From NCBI RefSeq assembly GCF_000002995.4, contig NW_025062477.1:3382649-3446648 (forward strand): a stretch of DNA of 64,000 nucleotides, given 5' to 3'. Made by a program: the position numbers and the translations under genes. Below the pieces are notes generated by a model. It saw only the letters and a program-made list of their open reading frames with translations. It did no database searches and was not told where the DNA came from. Each line of letters begins with the position of its first letter. Position 1 is the stretch's first letter. This stretch comes from Brugia malayi. Its lineage: Eukaryota > Nematoda > Chromadorea > Rhabditida > Onchocercidae. This document shows positions 1 to 9,770 of the stretch, piece by piece.

Positions 1-88
1 GTGAGAGTACTTTTCATTAAGATTATTTAAATATTTTATTCCAATATATCTGACTCTTTTTTTTTTTTTGCCTATTTTCTTGTTACAG

Positions 89-2199
89 TAAAATGTTGGA
101 GCAAATGAGTACAGAATTAGCTCAGTTGTCGGCATTATACTCGGCAAAATGTCTGGAGAATTCTCAGCTTGATGAGAAGATGTCTTTATTGCTGGCCGAC
201 AAAGAAAATCAGTCATCGTTGAAGTATTTTAAATATTTTAAAGCTTTCTTTTGTTTTTTTTTTTTTTTTCCTCTTATTTGTTTTGTCTCATTTTTTTCAG
301 CAAAATTTTCTTATTATTTATGACAATTAAAACTAGATTTATCAAATATTTTAGAGGATTTTTGTGTTTTTTTGACGAAAAAAAAATTTTCAAATTTGTA
401 AATTTTAATGTATTTTAATGTGAAATTTTATTTTTAGTGATGTAGAAACCCAAAATAGACGCTTGCATCGTGAATTACGGCAAAAAGACATAATAATTGA
501 AGAGCTGAGGCAGACGGTGGCATTTCTGGAACGTCGAACTGCTGATTTGACCGGTGAAGAACTTCCTGTTAAATATGGTAGGTTCATTTTTTCTAATGTT
601 TTATGTGAATGTAACAGTGATCAAATTAAGCTTAGGATAACTTAGATATATTTGACGAATGTAAGTTATGATATGACTTTTATCGTAATCAGCTTGAACC
701 ATAGGGGTCATCTTTTAATCTGTTAATGAGATAGAAGTCCATCACTGGGTTGCTACAATTCACTTACTTATTTACTTACACACTTTTCAAGGCTTTTTTG
801 GCTGCAAGTGCAAGGCCCTTTGGCATTATTATCATCCTTCGCTTCTTGGTAATTTTATACATGTCAATGCATCACTTCAAACTTATTCCTTTTTTTTTTT
901 GTTGTTTTTTGAAAATTACTAAAATCTTCAAAAAATTCTATTCAAATTTAAGTTGTTTGCAGAACTGCCAAAACGACAAAATCGGTAAGCTTTAGTATGT
1001 GTAAAAATGTTTGAAATTGGCTTGGCATTTTAGGCTCAATTTGATTTTTTCTAGTACTAAGTTTAAGATCACCAATAATTTATTGTAAAATTTTTCAAAA
1101 TATATCCATATTTCTAATAAAATTTCTATCATCTTTCTTTTCGTTGAAGAAATTTTCAAATTTACCTTCTTATGGTGATCATAGACAGTAACATAATTAT
1201 TCTTCTTCAATCCTGTGATGCATGCTTGTTATTTCTAAATTCTATATTAGTAAAGCATGTTGCCTGAACTTTATTAGCTGTTGTCAATTCCTTCTATCAG
1301 CCTTCTTTTCCTGCCTAATTGCTTCATGCCTTCATTTCAGCATTGATTTGTAAAATGACATTTTTGTGTTTTTTTTTTTTGGTTAAAATTCAGTAGTTTC
1401 TTTCTTTTTTCATTATTTTGATGACAGAAAGGATAGCACTAGTAAAAATTTATAGCAAATGATTCATTCCTTTTAGCTTATCAACAATATGCTATAAAGT
1501 TACAACTAGTGCTATCATTTTTGTGTCAAAATGTTTGGAATACCTCTTTTGACAGTATCACTTTCATATTTTTTCGTTGCAGAGGAACGCGTAGACGACG
1601 TACCGTTATTACGAGAGGAATCGGTGACACACCGAACACGTCAAACTCACTTTCCAACTCTTCAGCAGCAGCAACAGCAACAACAACAACAGATAGCTCT
1701 CAGTTTTCCATCACTCAACAACAGCGACAGCATAGTAACACAACCAACAGCAGTCGTTTCATCGATTTGGCATCTTCCATCCGATCAAGGGGTCAAATTT
1801 CGAAGAAATCGTCAAGTGACATCAAAAATGACTTCAAGACGTAATGGTAAGTAACTAAATTAGTAGTATAAATTCAAATGGAATATAGAATTCAGATGAG
1901 GAAAACTCATAAAAATTAATATATAACTTAAATTTTTAATGGAGAATTGCTATGTTTACTGTCCAACTTAACGGTTACGACTTTATATATTGTAACAGTT
2001 ATTCTGTAATCACTTATTGTTAACAAATGAATTATGTAATCAAATTTAAGATGTTCGATTCCATAGCAATCCAGCGATACCAGTAAGTGAGATGACAACC
2101 AATTATTTAGCCAGTGAATTACGACGTTCAATGATTATTCCAGTGAGTGAACGTCGAAAGTTCTTTGAAACGATCGCTGAATACAGTCATCCTTTCTAA
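89..2199 (+). CDS. C-terminal four exons of a coiled-coil protein, M-RIP/TRIOBP/outspread-like (5' end outside window)
   Basis: Exons 89-223, 438-577, 1583-1846 and 2075-2199 join in frame; the window opens on a donor-like GTGAGAGT, so an upstream exon probably ends just before base 1. The first two exons give a heptad-rich coiled coil including the motif YSAKCLEN and the run LHRELRQKD. From memory this pattern resembles the conserved C-terminal coil of the M-RIP/TRIOBP/outspread family, actin-linked scaffold proteins, but I could not check it. The third exon carries a stretch of ten glutamines and a Ser/Thr-rich linker. The fourth uses the AG at 2073-2074, because the nearer AG at 2065-2066 leads straight to a stop. 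It ends in a compact conserved-looking tail (PVSERRKFFE, then SHPF and TAA). Other reading frames over exon 3 are shadows. Coding status is solid; family assignment is moderate. Confidence 0.75.
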
Positions 2200-2203
2200 T
2201 AAA
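2198..2203 (+). promoter_or_regulatory. AATAAA overlapping the stop codon of the coiled-coil gene
   Basis: A canonical polyadenylation hexamer begins inside the TAA stop. If used, the 3' UTR would be only about 15-25 nt, so a downstream signal may be used instead. Confidence 0.4.
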
Positions 2204-2593
2204 AAAATGATATTTGATAACACTTTAAAAAGAAAAAGCAAAAATATTTTCTTTCCTATAGGACAGAAAATTCAAATTGTCACTTATTGCAGTTCAGTTT
2301 TTTAAAAAAAAATGACAAAACTAACAAATTGAAGCGAATAAAATTACAAGGAAAATTTTTAATAAGAACATTGAATTAAAAATTTCCCACTTTTAAAGTT
2401 CTAGTCAATTTGTCAGAGAAATGAGATTTATAGCAGAGTAATAATGCATACTGGGATAAGAAGCTACAAAACTTTAATTTTATTCACATTCATTTAGGAA
2501 AATATTTCAGGAATTTATGAGGAAATTATTTCATCATTATCTTGCGATAAAGGCAAATCTTTCAGTCTGAGATCTTTTCTTTCAAATATTTTA

Positions 2594-2662
2594 TCACTTT
2601 TCATCTTCTTCATTCATTTTAATCATCCCTTCCCATTCTCTTTTGATCTCGTATACTTTTCG
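2594..2662 (-). CDS. Candidate terminal exon, minus strand (unrecognised)
   Basis: Reading minus from an AG at 2663-2664 gives 22 charged residues, including YEIKREWEGM and ending NEEDEK, then TGA. Composition is protein-like (charged, few poly-K/N/F runs). A polypyrimidine tract with a second AG sits just upstream. No partner exon with matching phase is certain. It could be chance. Confidence 0.2.
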   Translation of the reverse strand, partial: RKVYEIKREWEGMIKMNEEDEK

Positions 2663-3677
2663 CTAAGAAAAGCTGCAAAAATTAAAGGCAAAATTAGTTC
2701 TTATAAAATTTCATATATATTAGTCATGCGCGGTTTTTTTTTTTTTTTTTTTTTTTTCCAACTGGTCATTTATGCCACTGGTGATTTTCTGATGTGAAAT
2801 TTTGATTTTGTTCAGTTCAGGCCTGCTGTCTTGTTTTTGAACGTGTAATAGATTAATTATGTTTACATTTTCGTGCAATGAACTCAGAATCAAACTTTTC
2901 TCAGAAAATGGCTAGCATAAGGGTACATCAATAGAATTATGCTAAAGTTATGAATTACTTAGTTCCTAATTATACATTTTTTTTTCCACTCGATTGAACT
3001 CGATGAAAAGTAAGGAAATACGAATTGGCAAATATTTCTTAATGTGATATTATTCCAAAACAACAAAATATCTTTCTTAATCTGAAGTAATTTAACACAC
3101 TCTCTACTCTACTATTAATAAAAATTTTGAATCTCACATATAATTTTATTCATAATGCTGGAAAAATTTAGTATTTTTGAAGAGTTCTCCCAGACTACAA
3201 TAAGGAAATATTATTAGCTATACCCATGCTTCGATTGTTCTTAAATCAAAATCCATAAATGAATTTAAATTCCATCCCTGAACATAGCTAGCTATTCATT
3301 AATTAAATATATTGGATGCTATCCACCTAACGAGCAATATACATTTGTTGTGATTCGCTTGCTGTCTGTATATCACTGTATAATAAATAAAACTCCTCAG
3401 TATAACTTCGAACACGCATTTAAATAAATTAATATGTATGTTATTATTTAGGATGAGAAACGATAATTGTACTCAGTTTGATTCAGTTTTCTTTCCCTCT
3501 AACCTCTAATTTTCAATTCAGAAGTAATATCGTAATTTGTTTAGAGAACTATTAATTCCAACCTATTAACTATCCACAAGAATTTGTGTTTCCGAAAATT
3601 CTCTTCCAGTATTTGATGCTCCTGAAATGTTGAAATGCAAAAACATCAAAAGAAACTTGAAATCAATAAGATTATTA

Positions 3678-3809
3678 TTAAAGTACATGAGAATTATGAA
3701 CAGTACAATCATTACAAACAAAAACGGGAAGTATCAAGACCGTCCAACTATCCAAAATGACTGCAATCAACATGCACAAAAGAATCCTACTAAATACTGA
3801 CTTGAACAT
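3678..3809 (-). CDS. Candidate small hydrophobic exon/ORF, minus strand
   Basis: ATG at 3809-3807 opens 43 codons. After a short basic start (MFKSVFSR) comes a hydrophobic stretch able to act as a signal or membrane anchor, then VCNDC. A donor-like GTAATG lies inside (around 3710), so it could be a first exon joined to something at lower coordinates. Nothing else supports it. Confidence 0.15.
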   Translation of the reverse strand: MFKSVFSRILLCMLIAVILDSWTVLILPVFVCNDCTVHNSHVL

Positions 3810-4251
3810 TTTATCACAAGAATTCGAAATCGAACAAAATCAGAGGATCACTAAGATATACAATATATAATAAGGGATACATCTCATGTTTACACACATA
3901 CCAGTCACTCAATCCTGAAAAATTCAGAAGTAATATCGATTAAATCTTCTCCCTCTAATTTATCAAGTCGATTTCCAAAATTAATTTCTTCCAATAAATG
4001 CAATAAATAAGGAAATATCATCGGAAACTAGCTGATATAAACGTTCGCATTAAGATCACTTTGGACAATCATTATTTGTTTTGGAAATACTAAAATATGA
4101 AGATGAGATAGAAATTTTTGGGAGTAAAATTAGTACAAAAGTGAACTAAATATGCGGACAAATGTTATAACTTAATCATTCGCTAAAATTCAGAGCAATC
4201 ACCAATCTCTTCATCTTATTTCTATTTCCTGTCATAGAAACATGGAATGAG

Positions 4252-5762
4252 TCACTTTTTCTTCATTGCTTTCATATGATTCAGTGCTGAGCCAGCCTTA
4301 AACCATTCGATTTGAGCCGCATTAAAACTGTGAGACAGCCAGATCTCCTCCTTTTTACCATCAACGTGTTTCAAGATGCATTTTAATGGCTAAAAAAAAA
4401 ACCAAATCTTCAAGACTCGAAATTTTTATGGAACCATCAACAGTGTCAACTAATTTTTAATGCGTAATCACATACGTTATGTAGGTATAATTTCACATCC
4501 TGATAAGGAACTAATATCTTAAAATAAAACAAGACAAAAGCAATAGTGTTGAATAAAGAATTTACAAGAAAAAGAGAACAACCTTGCTAGGTGCAAAATC
4601 ATTCAAACCAACAATTGATATCTTGTCGTCTGGCTTAACTTTATTGTAATCATTTGGATCAGCAAACGCTTTTCAGAAACTGAAAACACCTGATATATTC
4701 AACATCAATTTATAAGGAATTTATTGCCTCCTATGTAAGATCCACTAAATCAAAATACTTCAGCTAATTTAAAGTAAAAAGACAACAAAATTTGAATGGA
4801 GTTTGAAACAATCATTATACGTTTTAAAGTATTATGTGACTATATTAAAAGCGGTCGATAAGGTTTCAAAAATCTTATTATTTGTGGTGAAGCAAAAGGT
4901 TCTTGATAATGCAAAAGCCAAATAAGTTAAATATTTTCTTTCCAGATTAAATTTACAGCGAACTGAAATGTAAAATACTTACCGTGAATCCGAGAAAGGT
5001 TTTTACAATAATTGCACGTCCACCGAAATGTCTAGGTTCTAAAGCTGCATGTTCACGAGATGAGCCTTCACCATAGTTTTCGTCACCCACTGCTATCCAA
5101 GCTACTCCATCCGACTTATAGTGACGTGTCGTTTGAGATGCCGTATCATACTTGCCCGTCAAATGATTGCGAACTTTATAATTAGAAATTCTTTCCCATA
5201 ATCTAATAAATAAAGTCCTGAAATTGAGTGTTGTCGGTTTACAAAAATCTTTGAAGAAAAATTTAATTATCAAACCTTTTCGAACCAGTACTCAACAACT
5301 ATAATTACCTTGTTCATTTCATCATTTTCCGCATTGACAGCAGTTAAGAATAGATTATTTGAAATATTATCCAAATGACCACGGAATTTCAACCAGGGTC
5401 CAGCAGCACTGATATGGTCTGTTGTACACTTTCCTTTTACCTGAATTTTAAAATACCAAGAGCAAAAATTAAATCATGAAGATAATGAAATTCTAAAATG
5501 AAAACTGGATTAATCTTCTGTGCAACTTACTTTAATTAATATTAACATATTTTCAAGATCCTTCCCATCCCAAGGATTGAATGAATGGTTTCAGAAGTTG
5601 TAAACGTTCACTATTTTCATTGACTACAACGTTGCCGTGTCCTGATGGAGCCTGATAATAGTTCACACCTGAGTCATAACCTTTTGGTGGCAAGCTATGA
5701 CCGCTTGGTGCAATTTGCAACTTGAATTTGCTACCTGAAATAACATTTCCTTCAACTGCGAA
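4252..5762 (-). pseudogene. Decayed, 5'-truncated mitochondrial aconitase copy
   Basis: Minus-strand segments match the C-terminal swivel domain of mitochondrial aconitase (ACO2, citrate to isocitrate) in order. 5531 to about 5762 holds SERLQLLKPF. Intact exon 5309-5440 holds [20 protein letters not shown]. 4983 to about 5190 holds the family signature [20 protein letters not shown]. 4583-4666 encodes FADPNDYNK, and 4252-4389 ends [11 protein letters not shown] plus basic tail and TGA. Breaks: a 4-bp direct duplication near 5577-5584 shifts the frame before the expected PWDGKDLE. One base is missing between 4994 and 4995, before the expected ARIH. The codons for the roughly 13 residues joining RIHE to FADP are absent. 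The acceptor before VRNHLTG has decayed. Nothing of the Fe-S-ligand-bearing N-terminal domains is recognisable upstream. The intact protein is about 780 residues. I call it a pseudogene, not assembly error, because the breaks are of different kinds. Confidence 0.85.
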
Positions 5763-6028
5763 ATAAAACATTTTAAGCCAAAATTTGCAGAAGTACTCAT
5801 CATATCAAAACTACCAAAAAACCGTAGCTTCTTCAGTGTACCGAAACCAGACACTTTCATCTTTCGAAATATCTTCTAAACCAGCAATCATTCTTTGAAG
5901 ATATTAGCTTAGAAAATATTTTCTGTTGACATGTTCAGCTGAACAAAAGTGATACGTTAATGTAAAAATTTTTGAGGGAATATAGTACTGATATACCACG
6001 CTATATGTGAGTATTTGAAAATACTTGT

Positions 6029-6142
6029 GTCTCCTGTCGATCTCCAGCTACGTAAGCAGTCAAAATTTATAAAGTCACGTTAAAAAACTTTTAAAATCAC
6101 AGATTTATAAAGTCACGTTAAAAAACTTTTAAAATCACAGAT
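6029..6142. repeat. 76-bp repeat copy 1 with a 40-bp tandem extension
   Basis: The unit begins GTCTCCTGTCGATCTCCAGC and ends AAATCACAGAT (6029-6104). Its last 40 bp are repeated at once (6103-6142). A second full copy is at 6745-6820, identical by eye, which argues for recent duplication. Confidence 0.85.
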
Positions 6143-6744
6143 GTATAGATAAGATATTTGCATATATGATTTTTGCTTGGGATCATAATGGTAGTAGTGA
6201 AATATTGTAATGCATTTGCAAGATTATTCTGTCTGTTTTTAATTGAATAAATATAAATGAGAATACAGAAATAGTTTGTGGCTGTTATGAAATAATAACC
6301 GCCACAACAATTAATAATGGAAATTCGATTATTTCATTAGAGCTGAAGGATAATTTTTAGAAAGCTATCAAAAAAAAAAAAGAAACTGGGCAAGTAAAAT
6401 TCTTCCTCAGAATATTGAATCATAATATTGCTCTATAATATTTTGTGCTTGCAGAAATAGAAATTTGGGAGGGCAAAAATAGAAATTCGTGATAAGTGCG
6501 AGTGACAGACATACTTAGGAGAATGTGGTAAAAATAGAAATTCGCTAGGGAGTGCGCGCGGTAAAAGCAAATTCGAAAGCGAGAACGCGGCAGAAATATT
6601 TGAACCTGGAAAATTAGTTTGCGATTCCTTTAGATGAGCTTTCCATTATTATATGGAGTATTAATTTTATACGCATATCGTTAAGAAACACAATTGCTAT
6701 TATTTTTGGAAATTCTTTCTTAACTAAAACATTCACCATTCAAC

Positions 6745-6820
6745 GTCTCCTGTCGATCTCCAGCTACGTAAGCAGTCAAAATTTATAAAGTCACGTTAAA
6801 AAACTTTTAAAATCACAGAT
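6745..6820. repeat. 76-bp repeat copy 2
   Basis: Same 76-bp unit as at 6029-6104, same orientation, about 640 bp downstream, with no difference that I can see. Confidence 0.85.
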
Positions 6821-7439
6821 GTCTAGTAGAATGCATATTAGCAAGCATAACAGAAGCCTAATAATTAAACATAGCCCTATGTGTAGTCCAAAAATTATAT
6901 ACGTGGTGAAATTGTGTCACTATTAACATTTTATTAACTTCAACAATTTCAAACAATTATAGCAGAATTTTTAATCAAAACAGAAATCAAACAGAATTAA
7001 TATATATTAATAACTAACGATGAAAAGTGGTAATACATAATTACTGCAAAATGATTCAAATGAATTGGTATCACAACAATAAGAAATTGCTAATTCTGTT
7101 AATAGCAATTAAAAACAATAAATGGCTGATTAGCTTGAATCAATGCATTTTTATTCAACAACATACTTCAAAAAAAAAAAAAAAAAAAACGATTCGTTGG
7201 AAATAACCAAATGATATTCAGGCATGTAATCGAAACAAAAAGAATCTTAATACAACCATAACTTAATAATAAATAAAAAAAGGATACATAAGAACCATGG
7301 ACGTGAAGATGGTGGCTACCAGCATAGTATGACGACTGACATCAGATTGGGATGTGCTAGAGAGATCGAGAATATGATCAAATGATATTCCCTGTGAAGG
7401 GCAAATGGGTTGAATGGTATACACCGAGTTTTCGTGCAA

Positions 7440-7860
7440 ATTAAGTAAGATAAGATATTTGCATATATTCTCCGAGCGCGAGAGAGTATTACTTCAGTAG
7501 GAAATGTTTTAAATGATTCTCATAAATGATTTTTTCAACTTTTTTTTTTCTTAAATTGTAACGGGGTAAAAAAAAAAATTGTAGGGTATTTGATGACTTA
7601 AAAAAGATGAAATTGTGCGAAATTTTCCAAAATATAATCGAGAAATTAATTTCAGGAAAAATATCAATTTTTGTGCGACATGCTGAGATTTATAGCGCCG
7701 TTTATCGAGTGCATCAAAAGGAAGTAAGTAGATATTTGCATATATCCCTTCAATAGGAAATATTACTTAAGTAGGAAATGTTTTTATAAATTATTTTTTC
7801 AATTTTTTTTTCTTAAATTAGAATTGCGTTAAAGAAAAATTGCAAGGTATTTGATGATTG
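7440..7860. repeat. Diverged direct duplication around exon 1/intron 1 of the zinc-finger gene
   Basis: About 7440-7600 and 7722-7860 share, in order, AAGTAAG, AGATATTTGCATATAT, AGTAGGAAATGTTT, a T-rich tract with TTCTTAAATT, and GGTATTTGATGA. The first copy is non-coding; the second is the start of intron 1. Part of the gene's 5' region has therefore been duplicated locally. Confidence 0.65.
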
Positions 7861-9594
7861 ATATAAGTAGTATTGTGATCAATTTTAATATAATTGGAAC
7901 GCATAATTTGGCGTTGTTTTATCATCAATTTGCATCTGATTAATTTGATGATTTTATAGGGTGGGCTCGCGTGTCGCCCAAAATCCAGAACATCGGACTA
8001 TTTCCGATGTTCTGGTATATCTAGAACGAGAACCTGTAATGCTCCGTGCATTACAGGAATATATGCGCGAAAGGGAGCAGGTAAATTCATTTTTCTTTTT
8101 TGTCATCAATTAAGGATTATAGAAAGAGTTATACTTCTAATTTATATGAAGAGTTATAGAAAGTACTTTCTTAAAATGTGGTCTTTTCAGATTGAAGACC
8201 TGCTCCTAACCTGCTTGGAGGATACGGAGAGGAGGTCGGAGGTCGAAGGGCAGGATGGAGAAGAACCGGTGCCTCAGGAGCAGGCATTTTACGAAGAAGA
8301 GGCAGAGTGGGCCCCTCTGCCTGAAACTAATGATGCTGATGAGGCCGAGAATTGGCCAACGGAAGCAGAGTGGGCTCCTCTGCCGGAAAGCGATGAAGAA
8401 ACTGAGGCACCGGTGGCACCAAATGCCGTTGCAGAACCGGTCGAATCGGTTCGCGAACTCGTCCTGTAAGCTTTGATATCTGAAATAAATGTAGTAACCA
8501 TGTAGTAAACAAAGTAATAACTAGAACAATTGCTAACTTTTTGTTAATTTTATCTGCTGAATAATTTAAACCAAATTTGAAACTATTTCAGAAGGACGAG
8601 GACGATTAATATTCCGGTTCTGGCGACGCATACATCGGTTGCGGCAGCACCGGAAGAATTCCACCCCGCTGATTTAGGGGATCTTCCGGAGCAGCTCCGA
8701 CGGGAGTTGCTAGTGCCGCAAGCAGAACCATACACGGTGGTTCAAGCGAATGAAGAGAGGAACATCGGTAATTTATAATTTTAATAACGTTAGAAGATGA
8801 TTTTATGTTTGTAATATTTTAAAGGAATATAATCATACTTTAATCTTTTACTGACAAAATCATATTTATGAGTGAAATGTTACAATGTTCTTCTTTATAA
8901 TGTTTCAAAACGGTCACAAATTTTCCATCTATATCGATGCTTTAAAAAACAGTTTATACTTCTTTACTATCTTCTAATCACTTCTATTTTCAGTGTGTGG
9001 TATCTGCGGCAGGCAGTTTGCTACATTGAAAGGGTGGCGTATTCACGCCTCGAGAATGCATAAGCAGGATGGTAAGTACTTCTAAGCGGAATTTGCAATT
9101 AGTTTTTAAAAACATTAGCATATTTGATTTATCTAAATGTTGGCGGACTAATTCATTATGAATATTTCAGGTTTTTGCGCTCGTTGTGGCCATTACCTCC
9201 TGCTGCCACCCGGATTCACGGCCGCGCAAAAGAGAGCGGCGACAGAAGTTCACGCTCTCGATTGGTGCCCGAGAGCGTGTGCGGCCGTGATCAACGAAAG
9301 GCAGGTCAAGCGCCGCAGACTTGACTTAGTGGGGAGAGAAGAGGATGCCAACCACCTCTTCATTCCAGGTGAGAAATTATTAATATCTAAGAAATGAAAT
9401 TTGAAATTGAAAAGGAAATAAAAATTCGAATGTACAGAAAACAAAACATTCAGAAAGTGGATTTCATAGTTTTTCTAACCAGCAATTTTTCTTTCAGGCC
9501 AGTGATAACATCCGGCCCTCCTCACGCGGCTGACCTGCTACTGCCTGTCCCAGCTCTCCAGTCTTCTGCCCGAAGCAGGTTAGTATTGCGCTAA
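7680..9594 (+). CDS. GC-rich C2H2 zinc-finger protein, about 300-327 residues
   Basis: Exons 7680-7723, 7960-8080, 8191-8465, 8592-8767, 8994-9071, 9171-9368 and a last exon join with matching phases. Start: first ATG after an acceptor-like TTTCAG. The middle is acidic and repeats EAEWAPLPE twice. A C2H2 finger (C-x2-C-x12-H-x4-H, residues 207-228) is followed by a second Cys/His cluster: C-x2-C (CARC), then H-x4-C and C-x3-C in HALDWCPRAC. A basic VKRRRL follows, probably nuclear. The end depends on the acceptor. AG at 9496-9497 gives GQ and TGA (stop 9503-9505, 299 aa). AG at 9501-9502 gives a 30-residue tail (stop 9592-9594, 327 aa) with an internal donor at 9579. Exons look near 55-60% GC by eye, far above their surroundings. 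I do not recognise an orthologue. A nucleic-acid-binding role is inferred from the finger, which resembles those of R2-type retroelements. Confidence 0.75.
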
Positions 9595-9770
9595 AAAAAA
9601 ATGAAAAAAATTTAAAAAATAAAAAAAATCAAAAAAAACAAAAAAATGAAAAAAAATAAAAAAATCAAAAAAACTAAAAAACAAAAAACAAAAAAAATTG
9701 AAAAAAATAAAAAAAAATTAACAAAATTAAAAAATTAAAAAAAAAAATAAAAATAAAAAAATTAGTGAAA
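9590..9770. repeat. A-rich low-complexity tract
   Basis: About 180 bp of poly-A broken by single T, C or G (AAAAAATC, AAAAAACA and similar), directly after the zinc-finger gene. It could be slippage-expanded or the relic of a retroposed poly-A tail. Confidence 0.8.

Larger units (their letters stand above)
2200..4251. other. Spacer without a clear gene
   Basis: AT-rich sequence with a long T run near 2735-2758. A plus-strand frame is open from about 3572 to 3800 but lies antisense to a better minus-strand frame (3678-3809) and has no convincing gene context. Two weak minus-strand exon candidates are listed separately. Confidence 0.5.
5771..7679. other. Spacer with local repeats between the aconitase remnant and the zinc-finger gene
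   Basis: No gene recognised. It holds 76-bp and 40-bp duplications (6029-6142, 6745-6820), recurring AGATATTTGCATATAT words at about 6152, 7454 and 7732, and a patch at 6450-6600 with AAATAGAAATT repeats and GC-richer words. The segment just before 7680 has an acceptor-like TTAATTTCAG, suitable as a trans-splice site for the next gene. Confidence 0.5.

Noticed and set aside
1509..1844. Thr/Ser-rich frame overlapping the poly-Gln exon
   Set aside because: The poly-Gln frame joins in phase with upstream and downstream exons; this one does not.
3572..3800. 76-codon plus-strand open frame
   Set aside because: Lys/Asn-rich, antisense to a more protein-like minus-strand frame, no matching exons. 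A few such frames are expected by chance in 64 kb.
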